The notes: generated from the letters alone by a model not told the origin. A stretch of 64,000 nucleotides of DNA from Nymphaea colorata (GCF_008831285.2 NC_045141.1:622001-686000), one strand, 5' to 3'; positions 12,801 through 23,892 are shown, numbered from the stretch's first letter. Made by a program: numbers and translations.

Positions 12801-13919
12801 ATTTTTATGACAATTTTGAGGAAAAGGGATGATATCCACATTTCTTCTATATTTTAAAGTTTGATTTCATCCTTATTTGCCAAATTCTTAATTGTTTTGA
12901 GTTTCTCATCTATCACTCAAGCTTATAGACTACATCTCTAATTCATGTGCTTAACAATATAATAAGTGCATTTAGAGAAAGTCCTACATTAATTAAAATC
13001 AATCTTCAGGCATAGATTATATGACATGTGATTGCAATGAATGAATCATGAGAGATTATGAGAGAGTGAAGAATATATGTTTCATATGAATGAACCTTGA
13101 GAGATTATGAGATGGAGAAGAATGAATGTTTTATACAGTTTCTCTTCTCATTTCATGCATTCACTTTCACTTAAAATCAATTGCACCACGTGCACATTCT
13201 CATGAAGTTAAGTGATTCAACTTTGAGTTGCAAGAAGTGACCAAGTCATATTGGAACAAGAATTTGTAAACTTCACTTAAATTTCAAAGAAAACATAAAC
13301 AATGCATTCATAATTTTGATCAAAATATGTTTAGAAAACAGTACGTTTTCTAACAATTTGGGCCTATTCCCATCAAAAGAATGAACTCGGCACAAGTTTT
13401 AAAATATTTTAAACCAAATCACATGATTTGGTAAAAGAAGAGTTCAAAATCAATTTTGATCATAAGATGATCATCATTCTAACTAATGAATCAAATGAGT
13501 TCACAACGAAGAACTCAATTTCAAAATTTCTAAGAATTGTGGATTTCAAATGACACCAAAACAAAGGTTTTTAAATCAATTTTAAAACCCTCCAATCTTC
13601 AAATCAAAGGAATCCATTTTCAAAACAAGTTAAAATCACTTATAAACTTTAGGTTTTGAATCCAGCAAATCACTTTGGTTTTTGAATCCAAAACCTCAAT
13701 GCATAAGCATATAGGACTAACAACAATAACTCTTACATGATCCAAATGATTCTTAGTCCTTGGTCTAATTACCCCTGTTAAAGGCGGCAGGAACGGTTGG
13801 ACCTCGTACCGACGGGCAGATCCCCTTTCTCTTAAAAATTTTCCTCAAAACCTCAATTTTAAAAGAATTTTGCTGATTCGCATATCGACCCCCTTTAAGA
13901 AAGGGGCAGGGTGCGAACA
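9868..13919 (+). mobile_element. Candidate ~4.05-kb solo LTR (large-LTR Ty3/gypsy type)
   Basis: The left end reads TAGTTAACACCCC and the right end GGGTGCGAACA, whose reverse complement TGTTCGCACCC matches the left end, as LTR termini do. GTAC flanks both sides (9864-9867 and 13920-13923), giving a 4-bp match to a target-site duplication. Inside, a TATATAAA box at about 11193 precedes a purine/pyrimidine-rich leader, and a GTGGGACCCACGTGTGGGCCC palindrome-like block lies near 10127. This layout is typical of long Del/Tekay-like LTRs, including the ACACCCC start. No gag, PBS or pol is seen next to it, so it is most likely a solo LTR left by LTR-LTR recombination. The family is inferred from layout only. 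Confidence 0.6.
12160..12209. repeat. 25-bp perfect tandem duplication inside the solo LTR
   Basis: Two identical copies of a unit starting CTTTTTAAGAAAGGTGATC, at 12160-12184 and 12185-12209. Confidence 0.95.
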
Positions 13920-13923
13920 GTAC

Positions 13924-14999
13924 AGTAAAAGGGATGATCGACATGCAAGGTGAAAAATAAGATTGAAGGAGCCAAAAAGATAGCTTAATTTTTAAGCAAG
14001 ACTGAAGGAGCCAAAAAGCATATTATTTGACAACCATTTCTTTGACGACTTATAGCATAACCAGTACCCAAATATTTATTTCACAAGATAAATAAGATCA
14101 ACATTACTTGCACAAGAAATGTAGTGCTCTATATGTTAAACAAAAATTCTGATAATTACAAATCAATGTTTGATTTTTTTAACATTTTATGGTGGGGGGC
14201 CAAGGCCCCTGCCGACACCCCTGCCTCCATCCCTGGTGTGTGAGCGGTAACTGTGGGTCTGTCTAACTTACTACTAACAATTTTGGGTTGATATATAATA
14301 TCTTGTTAGATATTGTGGAATTTTAATAGTCACTGGTGTTATATCTCAAAGCATTAACATAACTTAATGTTTTAGGCAAAAGCCAAAAAAAAACAACAAT
14401 CGGAAATCATAGCAACAAAAGAACATGAACTTAATGAGCTTTTTTTGGCAATGTTCGGCACGCCTCTTTTGTTGGATGGCACGTACACCAAGAGGTAGAA
14501 GCCTGAGAACCAAACCAAAGCAGTCAACCTTTAGGCCAATGGCCGCACAAAAAAAATGTCCAAGGGTTGAAAAACTATGAGAATTGATCACTACAAATTC
14601 TTTGGAACTCCGTCAGTTTAGAGTAAGCACAACTTACAATTCATTCATATGTATATGTAAGGTTGCTAAGATTGGTTGGCAGTGGACAGCTAAAGGAATT
14701 CCCATCACGTCGGCTTTAACAGGGAAAGAAACAACTTCTGGTCCGGAGTTAAATAATCAGTGCACAAGAATCGGCTCTTTCTCTCTCTACTGCCAAAAGA
14801 GTGGTAGGAGATTAGATAATCGGATCCTGCAATTTTGTGTTAGAATATTGACGAAATTTCTTATAAATGGTCGGGAGAGAATCGCTATTTAAGTCGAAAC
14901 TTCAAACCAAGACGGGCTCGGTTGGAACAAACACAAGGGTGGGTCCCCCTGTTCCTTTGTTAACTTTCAATCCTCAAACCCCAAGCCTATATCCCCACG
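13924..14999. other. Intergenic DNA, no gene recognised
   Basis: No supported coding region or RNA gene. The open frames around 14364-14892 have no recognisable domain. Confidence 0.5.
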
Positions 15000-15256
15000 T
15001 AGGGCTAAGCATCAAGACAGGTTGAGAAAATTAGTTGGGTCGATTCGACGGGGTTCCATTCGATATATTTTTTAATATTATTTTTATTTCAATAAAGATA
15101 TATATTTTTTATTAAAAATATATTTTATATTTTTCTTTTTTTATATTTAAAAAATATTTTTTATTTTAATCGAATCAAGCCCAAACTCAAGATTTGGGTG
15201 TCGAGCCAGCTTAAGTCCGACTCTTACCTAACCGGCCCGCTCGATGCTCAAGCCTA
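15000..15256. mobile_element. hAT-like MITE
   Basis: About 257 bp with terminal inverted repeats TAGGGCTAAGCATC (left) and TAGGCTTGAGCATC (reverse complement of right end). The flanks TCCCCACG and TCCCAACA match at 6 of 8 positions, as in an aged 8-bp TSD. The centre is extremely AT-rich and the ends are GC-rich. No coding capacity. Confidence 0.72.
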
Positions 15257-15299
15257 TCCCAACAGTCTTACCACTAAGATCTGGTTCCCTGCAACCACC

Positions 15300-15620
15300 T
15301 TCAATCTGCTCTTTGGATGATGTTTGTCTCACAACAATAGTGCCTTAAGGAACTTTTTCCCTAACAAAATGAACTTCCACTTCAATGTGCTGCGAATATC
15401 TGCTAAATATTTTTCACCCACATTGTCACACCATATGGATGGCAGACTTTTTTCGTTCTTATTCCAAGTTCAAGTAGAAATATGTCTATCACGTTGCATC
15501 TTCTGCTATGTTTGTTGGCCACTGCATGACATTCGATCAGCCTCTATGCTAGACTACGAGACAACTTGTTGTTTCTTTGAACTTCCTACAACAAGATTCA
15601 ATCCCAAGAAGGCTGCATAA
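15300..15620 (-). pseudogene. Ty1/copia RNase H remnant
   Basis: Read on the minus strand in shifting frames, the stretch resembles the C-terminal RNase H part of a copia polyprotein: a SSKKQQVVS block followed by an SIEAD-like segment, an IWCDN motif, then HIEVEVHFVRE-like and TIVVRQTSSKEQI-like segments. Several stops and frameshifts break it. No LTR, PPT or upstream RT was found beside it, so it is an isolated fragment. Confidence 0.7.
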
Positions 15621-15825
15621 ATGTTGACCATCGGTTGATCATTTGGGCATTTGGCCCCATCCACGTCACTACATATATGAACTTTTTTTTCTTGGATGGT
15701 TTGATTACACTCGAGAATCAAAATCAGGCCCAAACTAGCAAAATAGATTCAGAAAATCGCCCAAGGTCTAGAGTTGGTCACTCAAATGTTTAAAATTGAG
15801 CCCAAGAATCAATTCTCAATTAACA

Positions 15826-17154
15826 CTTTCTCTACTAGTTTTTCTCTTTATTTATTTCCACTCACTTATAAATCTTTATCTCTCTCTTAATTTTCTCTTA
15901 AAATCTCTTGCTCTTTTACTAGTTTTTCTCTGTCTATATTTTCTCTCTCTTCAAAATCCTTATCTAACTCACTCTAACTGTTTTGATAAAGGTTTATGAA
16001 ATACTTTACTTTAAAAAGAATTTCCTTCCTTCGCTTTATAAAATTTTAACTTCTTTAGCAAGTACCACACCAATATAGGTTGAAGATGATGTTTGGGTGA
16101 ATATGAAATACATTGAGAATGAACATAACTTAAGACTAGTTACCCATCATAAAAGTGTCAGGAATGGCCAATCCTCGTACCGATGAGCTAGTCCCTTTTT
16201 TGAAAATAAAAATAATTTTTAATACACTCCAAAAGCAAAACCTAAACAAATTTTGGGACACAAACAACCCTATTTACACAGAAAGCAATATCTGGCTGGG
16301 TTGGGACACACATTGCAAGGCACCCACAATACTTCAATATAAAGTAGCATCCTTAAACTTTGAACTGTGACTGGTGAACAATTTTATGAATGTGGCCAAC
16401 GGTGGTGAGTTCATGCATTTCTGTATGCTTGAAAAGATTAATGATACTACTTTCTTTGATAAACACCCAACTTCCTCTTAACATAGGTGGATTCACTTCC
16501 TTGGAAATAGAATGAAGATTTTCCAAGTTTCACTTTTGTTTGTAGGGGGAAGGGTCTTCTATCTAACATGTCATTTTGATCACTTTTAGTCCATGACACA
16601 TGGTCCTTTGTTAGAGGGCCATTACATATTACTTTCTCCAATAACACAATGATGCTCACAGCATATAATTCTCATCCTCCTCATTCAAGGGCTTTACTTT
16701 TCATAACATTGGACATCAGTGCAAAACTTACTGGAATGGTGCATTTTTATTCATTCTTCTTGTTGTATATTTTTTTGGTAGTTTGAGAAATTGTGTTGAG
16801 GATATAGTACGTCAAAATTTTAGAAAATTTAAAGGATTTATGTGGCTATGACTATAGTTCACATAAATCACAAACTGGAATAATGGACAAAGTTCCAAGC
16901 CTCTTTCATGTAACTTGCACTGGAAATGTGTGAGTAGTTCTACAAGATTAATCACCCAAACGCCTTAGGAATACAACACACAAGCATATTAAGTATGTCT
17001 CTATTAAGTCCTATATGCAACTGTTGTAATTGAGCAATGCAAGCGAGAGATCTTAGTGAAAGCAATCAAACTACATTTCCACCTCCAACTATTTTAGCCA
17101 ATGGCTAGTCGCGCCCTCAAATTAAATCTCATTGTATCTGTGGATATATTTGAA
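15826..17154. repeat. Left part of segmental duplication, copy 2
   Basis: Paralogous to 1310-2564 (see that entry). The duplication resumes here after the unrelated DNA between the copies and continues into the second LRR-kinase remnant. Confidence 0.8.
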
Positions 17155-17724
17155 TTATCCTTCTATCATTCTTGTCTTCTGTCGAATCCTTCTCAGCCCT
17201 ACAACAACTTCCTTCATGTCCATTCTCTCATTTGGAGACACACTTGAGCATGACAAGCCAATCTCTATGATCATCACCAGCAGCTCATTCATAGCAGCTG
17301 ATCTTTCAGTTGGAATAGTATTGCTTTGATTCAAAATATGACTGTCAATGACATCTGGAAATGCAACAGGAAATGTTTCAGCCACCCATTGCCTCAAACT
17401 AAAATCCCCATCAAACTGTTCATCAGTAGGCTTTCTTCCTGTAAAAATTTCAAGGAGGAGATTTCCGTCGCTGTAGACATCGGCTTTGGCTGACACCTTT
17501 CCGGCCATCCCAAATTCTAATTCAACCACTCAACAATATTAGACATGATTATCAACCACAATATAATTGGCTAATGCTCATCTATGACACAATTGCAGTA
17601 ATTGGTTTTTGGGCAAGAGGCCTGGAAATTAATGGACTTAAGATCCATTGACACAATCTTACCTTTATCTTGTTGTATTCTCATATATACATCAAAAAAA
17701 TAATACAAGATTATGATTTAGAAC

Positions 17725-18012
17725 TAGACATGGTTATCGGGCCGGGTACCCCACCCAATCGGGCCCAGTACCCAATGGGTACCCTGCCCGCCCGATCGGG
17801 CGTGGGTCACGACGGGGGCCCGATCCATCCTGATAACTTTTAAATATTAATTTCATTTTAGTAATAATATATATTGTTATTTAAAATATATTTTGTAATA
17901 AAAAAATTAAATATTTTTTTACGTAATCAGGCTGGGCCTGGGCTAATTTCAGACATCTGGCCGGCCCGGACCCAGTTCTTATTGGGTGGTGCTGGCCCGA
18001 TGCCCAGGTACA
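17725..18012. mobile_element. hAT-like MITE with exact 8-bp TSD and paralogous empty site
   Basis: A 288-bp insert in the intron of LRR-kinase copy 2. TTTAGAAC is duplicated exactly at 17717-17724 and 18013-18020. The ends are imperfect inverted repeats, TAGACATGGTTATCGGG and (reverse complement of right end) TGTACCTGGGCATCGGG. The ends are GC-rich (GGGCCGGG) and the centre AT-rich. Copy 1 carries the uninterrupted site at about 3130-3142, which confirms the insertion boundaries. No coding capacity. Confidence 0.9.
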
Positions 18013-18811
18013 TTTAGAACTGAAGTCCTATATGTATGATATCCAAGTGCTCTTAAAAGAATTGAAACATGTATCCAGATTTTTTCTATGGGGCATGTGA
18101 GATTTGTTGAGTTTCATTAATGGTATGGCGTAGTGATTTCACAGCATAAAGGCCTAATTAAACTCATCTTCCTTCTAGTTCTCCTGTTATCTCAAGGTTC
18201 TCTTAAATGGCTCCTAAATCGAGTGAATTCTTCAGTAATGCCGATTGTTTGCCAGTCTGAAGCCATCAGGTAGACAGGTATTTATGATTGGGATTCTTTC
18301 ATACAAGAATGGCAAAAAGTTTATAAATTCTGCTAAAAGAAGATCAATTGAAGAATCTTGTCCGTTGAGGACATGCAAACAACATGTGTACATGAGCACA
18401 AAACAACACAAAAACTAGCATGCAACACCATAGGCCATAGGAACAACAAATGCATTGTCTATGTAAAATAGTTTATCAATGACCTTTACATTATCGAGCT
18501 AGGAACCACTTGCATATGTTTTTATTTGTAAAGTACCAAATCATGATGATTAGATGGATCAGGGGTGTTTTCACATCAAATTAATATATTTATTGATATC
18601 ATATTGCAAACCTCAGAAGAGTATAATTAGTTCAACCACATAAGTGAGGACCAAATTACATATATATATATATATAATTGAAATCAGTGGCTTACCAATG
18701 TTACTTATGACTCTTTTTCTTATTTCGGGACCCTAAAAATAGTCTCAATGCTAAAAGCGGTTGCCAAAACATTTACTATCATCAATGCATTTTTTTCCAA
18801 AATATAGGCTA

Positions 18812-19230
18812 TGTTCCCCTGTGTCAGGGTTGTACAGTCTTTGCTTTTGTTTTAGTTGATTTCCTTTGTTTATGTTTGGGCCTTGGTGTAAGCTTGAGTG
18901 TTCATCTGTGTAGGAGCACCCTCCCAAGGTCCTTTGCAAGTGTATAGATTGGGGTTCCTAGCTTTGGTTGGTCGGCTTGGGAACTTTGTAAGTGGCTTCG
19001 GCCAACCTTTGTAAGTAAAGTTGTAAAGACTTACTTGCGTTCACTTCGTGATGTACTTAACTTTTCAAGTGAATATATTGCGAGGTTCTTTCCTACACTC
19101 TTGTGTTTTGTGTCTGTCTAAGTGTCTAAGTGCCCAAGTGATTTGTGCCCGCTTGGACAAGGTGAAGGCTTGTGGCCTACTGGCGAGAGTTTGGCCGCGC
19201 CACACGGGCTGAAGGAGTCAGCCCGTGACA
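18812..19230 (+). repeat. 5' LTR of the chromovirus-derived element
   Basis: 419 bp, TG...CA termini, preceded by TSD GGCTA and followed two bases later by the PBS. It carries an extra 8-bp TGTCTAAG unit (about 19120-19130) that the 3' LTR lacks. Confidence 0.95.
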
Positions 19231-19232
19231 AC

Positions 19233-19244
19233 TGGTATCAGAGC
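19233..19244 (+). promoter_or_regulatory. Primer-binding site (initiator Met tRNA type)
   Basis: TGGTATCAGAGC lies two bases after the 5' LTR. This is the standard plant PBS complementary to the 3' end of initiator methionine tRNA, used to prime minus-strand DNA synthesis. Confidence 0.93.
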
Positions 19245-19326
19245 CCAGATTCAGGTCAATCTGGGGAAACTATTGGAGAGTCGGTGTAGATCGTCGCGCC
19301 GACTTGCTGCCATTGAAGAAGGAGCC

Positions 19327-20930
19327 ATGGCATCATCATATAATCTGCGATGTGCCAAAGGCAAGGAACCAACCCATCTAGAGGAGGCGAGCCCAGGCCG
19401 TCAAGGGGATACTAGCCCAGACCGTGGCCAGGGAGACCTGGAAGAGACGGTGAATAGGTTGGTCGCAGATGTGGCCACCCATGAGGAAGCCCTCGGCTTT
19501 GCCGCCGAGACCTTTGAGGGATTCAAGGAGGAGATGAAGTTGATGTGGGAACAGATGGCCGAGTCAGTGGCCTTGAACCGTTCACTCTCTGACTTGGTGA
19601 AGACCTTGCAGGATGAAGTTGCTGAACTTCGGGCTTCAAATCAGAGACTGCTACGTATTAGCTCATCCAGCAGTAGCCATGAGAGGACCAGTAGGATCGA
19701 CGTTCAACGTCCGGCGAAGTACAGTGGTAGCCGGGATGCGAAGGCGAACGACAACTTTTTGTTTCAAGTAAACTACTACCTGGACTTGCAAAACGTAGTA
19801 GAGGAGGACTTGAAGATCAAGACCGCAGCGATGTTGTTAGAGGGAGATGTTGTGGCTTGGTGGAGGCAGAAGATGTTTGACATTGAGAATGGCGATTGCA
19901 CGATTGCTACCATTGACGACTTCCGTAAACAGCTGAAGGGGTACTTCATGCCCGTGGATGTCGAGAGACAGACTTACCGGATGGTGGCAAACCTGAGACA
20001 GACAGGTTCCTTGCGGGAATATGTTAGAGCCTATCAAAAGCTCATGTTGGATGTACCTAAGATGCCAGAAAAGGATAAGCTTAACTGGTTCATCATAGGG
20101 CTCCAATCTTGGGCCCAAGCCGATGTGGATCAGACCCGAAGACTTTGGAGCAAGCATATGTGGCAGCCGAGCGCTTGGCAGATACCGAACACAAAAGCTA
20201 CACTGAGACCTTCAAGCGTACGAGGGAGTCCGACCACAACGGTAAGGAGGAGCGACGAGACAGAAGTGGATCGTCATTTCAGAGGCAAACTGGGGGAAGG
20301 CAATTCTTTCGCAGGGATTACAATGGCCACCAAGAGAAGTAACTTGTTGGGTTTGTGGGGAAAGGCATGAGGCACGCGTCTGCTCAAAGCGAGTAAGGCC
20401 AACAGGGCAGGCCAATGCTGTGAGGGCTACAAAGGCAAGCACTTCAAAGTCATCTGCCAATGCGCTACAAGGTGGAGATGTGGAAGAGTCTAGAATTGGG
20501 GCACTTCAACTTCTTCACGCCTTGACAAAAGAGGCGGAAACGAAGGTGACAACGACACCTTCAACGGAGCTCATGTGCATAGAGATTCTGGTGAATGAAA
20601 AACCTACCATCGCCATGGTAGACACGGGAGCCACGCACAATTTTATTTCGGAGGAGGAAGTCGGGAGATTGGGCCTCACCCAAGGAAAGGGGGAGTCACG
20701 CGTGAAGGCAGTGAACTCAGAGGCAAGACCGATCTACGCCATAGTCCGAGATGCAGTTGTGAAGATTGAGGGTTGGTCGGGTAGGGCCAACTTCTCGGTG
20801 GTTCAGTCAGATGATTCTAGGCATGGAGTTCCTCTGCGCATCAAAGATGGTATCGATGCCGCACTTACGAAGTATCATGGAGGAGAGGCACCCTTGCATG
20901 GTCCCAGCCATCCCAACAAGGAAGGATAAA
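19327..20930 (+). pseudogene. gag-protease of the chromovirus-derived element (frameshifted)
   Basis: Gag forms the virus-like particle and binds RNA, and the aspartic protease cleaves the polyprotein. The best start is ATG at 19327 (MASSYNLR), shortly after the PBS. Seen in order: a charged, probably coiled-coil region (residues ~40-130), a Ty3/gypsy gag core with YSGSRDA, VAWWRQKM and LREYVRAYQKLM (about 19715-20100), an Arg/Ser-rich tail, a zinc knuckle of the form C-X2-C-X3-H-X4-C (CWVCGERHEARVC, about 20347-20385), and a retropepsin segment with DTGATHNFIS (about 20622-20651). Frameshifts near 20120 and 20345, and another near 20815, separate the frames, so it cannot now make one full product. 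The catalytic DTG triad is intact. Confidence 0.9.
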
Positions 20931-21002
20931 GGTAAGGCCGTGGTAGTATCTACTCTTCAACAAAGGCAGGGCGGAGACTCTAACAGAAGCCTCCCGGAAT
21001 GA

Positions 21003-21206
21003 GACCTCACCGTGCAGCGAGTATCGCCGACCAAACAAGCAACAGATCGGTGGGTGGAGAAAATTCTTCGGCAAAAAGCAAACTCTCGAGGGGAGCCGAA
21101 GAAATACCAAGTAAAGTGGATAGGCGAGCAAGACCCAACGTGGGAGTATGCGTTTTGCATGAAGCAGTGCTACCCATTGGATGTGAAGACCTATCACAGC
21201 AGATAG
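21003..21206 (+). pseudogene. Chromodomain-like C-terminus of the element, joined to the protease region
   Basis: The frame after the TGA at 21000-21002 reads RWVEKILRQKANSR, KKYQVKWIG and DPTWE. This is the layout of the chromodomain at the C-terminus of chromoviral integrases, which is thought to steer integration through modified histones. It follows the protease segment after only about 100 bp, so an in-frame or near in-frame internal deletion must have removed RT, RNase H and the integrase core. A stop codon lies at 21000-21002, upstream of it. The assignment rests on motif order and position. Confidence 0.75.
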
Positions 21207-21228
21207 CGTCGAGGACGGCGCTTGTTTT

Positions 21229-21241
21229 GAAGGGGGGAGCC
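21229..21241 (+). promoter_or_regulatory. Polypurine tract before the 3' LTR
   Basis: GAAGGGGGGAGCC immediately precedes TGTTCCCC of the 3' LTR, the expected position of the plus-strand primer. Confidence 0.9.
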
Positions 21242-21652
21242 TGTTCCCCTGTGTCAGGGTTGTACAGTCTTTGCTTTTGTTTTAGTTGATTTCCTTTGTT
21301 TATGTTTGGGCCTTGGTGTAAGCTTGAGTGTTCATCTGTGTATGAGCACCCTCCCAAGGTCCTTTGCAAGTGTATAGATTGGGGTTCTTATCTTTGGTTG
21401 GTCGGCTTGGGAACTTTGTAAGTGGCTTCAGCCAACCTTTGTAAGTAAAGTTGTAAAGACTTACTTGTGTTCACTTCGTGATGTACTTAACTTTTCAAGT
21501 GAATATATTGTGAGGTTCTTTCCTACACTCTTGTGTTTTGTGTCTGTCTAAGTGCCCAAGTGATTTGCGCCCGCTTGGACAAGGTGAAGGCTTGCGGCCT
21601 ACTGGCGAGAGTTTGGCCGCGCCGCACGGGCTGAAGGAGTCGGCCCGTGACA
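21242..21652 (+). repeat. 3' LTR of the chromovirus-derived element
   Basis: 411 bp, TG...CA termini, followed by TSD GGCTA at 21653-21657. It runs parallel to the 5' LTR apart from single substitutions and the 8-bp indel. Confidence 0.95.
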
Positions 21653-23892
21653 GGCTACATCAATCATGATATTCAATCTCTGAAAGAGATTGAAGTGATG
21701 GTCACTCGAATGTGGACAGACTTCTAGGCTGCCAAGGGGCATGTATTGGAGAACTAAAGCATTGAAATCTGTACTAGTGCAAGACATAATGACTTTAATG
21801 AGCTTTTGGTGCCTGATTTGGTGCATGACAGTGCACTCGATGTCAAAACTTGTAGATGCTCCATCATATAGCAAACTGAGGACCTTAACTGCCACAGTTG
21901 TTCCATCTGCTAGAATTCCTTTGTACACTGAACCAAAGCTTCCATTCCCAAGAAAATTTGCATTACTGAAGTTGCTCGATGCATGTAATAGCTCTTTGTA
22001 AGAAATCACTGGAAGTGTAATTCCTTGTAATCTTTCAATGTCATCAGAATGTTTCAACATCCCCCTCTTTCTATAGCATGAGATACCAATGGGTGCACAA
22101 AAAAAGACCACAAGTGCCGAGCTTCCAATTGCGCAAGTGGCAATGACTCTAGCCGCATTGTTCTGACTTTGCCTCTCTGTTTTGTCTAAGCACAATGGGA
22201 CATGGAATTTGGGAGCTCTACATTGTGCATAGTTGCCTAGGAATGACTTGGCAGAAAGGTTTGCAAACTTTCCACCACTTGGAATCTCTCCTTCCAATAG
22301 ATTGAAGGACAAGTCCAAGACCTGGATGTGTTGAATTTTCTCCAATGATTTTGGAATCTCACCTGAGAGCATGTTGTGGGAAAGGTCAATAGCTTCAATG
22401 TTTACCATGTGATCAAGTTGTTCAGAAATGTGACCACGAAATGTGTTGTGAGTGAGATTCAAATACTTTAGCGTTTGGAGTTCTGACAATGATTCAGGCA
22501 AGTCTCCACTCAGCTTATTTACAGAGATATCCATGTTGGCGATCGTGGCAAAATTCCCGAGACACAAAGGCATGTGACCAGTGAAAGAGTTGTCTTGCAA
22601 GTGTAGCCCCAACAAGTCCTTCAACTCACAAAGACCAGGTGGTAGTGTTGATGACAAATTGTTTGAGCTCGGATCCAGCCATTGCAAACTAGTGAGATTG
22701 TTTATAGAGGTAGAAATTGACCCAATTAGCATGTTCTCTTTAATATAAAAAAGATACATGCGGACCAACTGGTAAAGTGTGTCTGGAATTGAACCTTCTA
22801 ATGCATTGCCAGAAAGACCTAACACCTGTAACCTGTTCATTGGTCCCATATTTCGTGGAATGTGCCCTTTTATGTTGTTGAATCCCAAATTTAAGGAAAT
22901 TAAGTTTGTCAAGTTGGCTAAGGCCAATGGGATAGTACCTTCAGTCAGATTAGAGGAAAGGTGAAGTCTCCACAAGGTGGTTGTCAGGTTTCCAACAGAG
23001 GCCAGAAGAATGTCATTCAGAAGGTTTTGTGACAGCACAACTTCCTCTAGCAGTTGACAGTTGGTGAAGGATGTGAGAATAGAGAGCTCACGGATGCCAC
23101 CGACATTGGTCAACATATTGTGTTCGAGGTACAAGCGCTTGAGTTGTGTGAAGCTACCTAATTCTAATGGTATGAGACCACTCAATTTATTGTCTCCTGC
23201 ACTAATAGCTTGGAGACTAGTAGCATTGGAAAAAGAAGGTGGGAAAGGGCCATCAAAATTGTTGTTACTCATATATATAATTTGGAGATTGGGCAGGAAG
23301 TGGCCAACATCTTTAGGGAGATGCCCGTGAGTTGATTCATCACAAAGCTTAAAGCTTGAAGAGCAGATACCTTAAACAAGCTCTCAGGCATTGTACAAGT
23401 GAGATTGTTCCCTTCCACATTTAACCATGTCAAGTGCATTAGGCTTCCCAACTCAGGAGGAATGTTCCCCTGTATCTAATTTTGAGGAATACTAAACCAC
23501 TCCAGTTTTGTGAGATTAGCCAAAACAATTGGAATGGTGCCGGTGAGCCTACTACCACAAATGCTTAAGCGCTTGAGTTCTAACAAACTGCCTCGAAACT
23601 TCGGGATGCTTCCATAGAACAGGTTATCTCCTGCTAACAGTATTTTGAGACCTCGACAATGGCTCAGTGTTTGTGGGATGAACCCCTCAAAATTGTTTTT
23701 TCTTATAGAAATATTTTCTAACAAAGGGAGACAACTAAAATCAATGAGAATGTGACCATCGAAACTGTCATTCGAGAGATCAAGAACCTGTAAGAAGGAG
23801 AGATTCCTAATGTATAGGGAGAGAAGAAAGAAACCCTTGCTCCAGTGAATGAGGGTTTTAGATTCCAAACCTCCAGTGAACGAGGGTTTCAT

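Larger units (their letters stand above)
18812..21652 (+). mobile_element. Non-autonomous chromovirus-derived LTR retrotransposon (gag-PR-chromodomain, no RT/RH/INT)
   Basis: A structurally complete 2,841-bp element. The exact 5-bp TSD GGCTA lies at 18807-18811 and 21653-21657. LTRs of 419 and 411 bp begin TGTTCCCC and end GTGACA. PBS and PPT are present. The internal region codes for gag with a CCHC knuckle, an aspartic protease motif and, directly after a short spacer, a C-terminal chromodomain-like segment. Reverse transcriptase, RNase H and the integrase core are absent. Such elements depend on enzymes supplied by a full-length relative. The LTRs differ by about ten substitutions, mostly transitions, plus one 8-bp indel (about 2.4 percent by my hand count), so insertion is fairly recent. 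It interrupts the kinase region of LRR-kinase copy 2. Confidence 0.93.
17155..23892 (-). pseudogene. LRR-XII receptor-like kinase pseudogene, copy 2, split by a retrotransposon
   Basis: This is the paralogue of the remnant at 2565-6442, on the same strand. LRRs run from about 23830 to 22260. A TM helix lies at about 22150-22090 and the kinase N-lobe at about 22000-21653, with a GNGSFGSVYKG glycine loop. The C-lobe exon is 17516-17155. The signal peptide and LRRNT cap are absent: homology stops near 23825 and unrelated DNA lies upstream. A stop interrupts the LRRs at about 23478 (SQN then TAG), and a frameshift near 23325 separates NQLTG from HLPKDVGHF. The kinase frame stops after LNIMIDVA: catalytic loop, DFG and exon end are deleted, and the next host sequence is intron-like. 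A 2.84-kb retrotransposon sits exactly at this junction and a hAT MITE lies in the intron. This copy keeps roughly 455 bp (about six LRRs) that copy 1 lost, so it better reflects the ancestral ectodomain. Confidence 0.92.

Noticed and set aside
19837-20460. Minus-strand open frames across the gag region
   Set aside because: They are shadows of the plus-strand gag, which has clear family motifs.
21007-21369. Minus-strand 120-codon frame across the 3' LTR
   Set aside because: It covers the LTR and chromodomain region on the wrong strand, and part of it recurs in the 5' LTR (18751-18939), so it is LTR sequence, not a gene.
21599-21652. C-terminal extension of the LRR-kinase frame (after LNIMIDVA)
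   Set aside because: These residues are encoded by the 3' LTR of the inserted retrotransposon.
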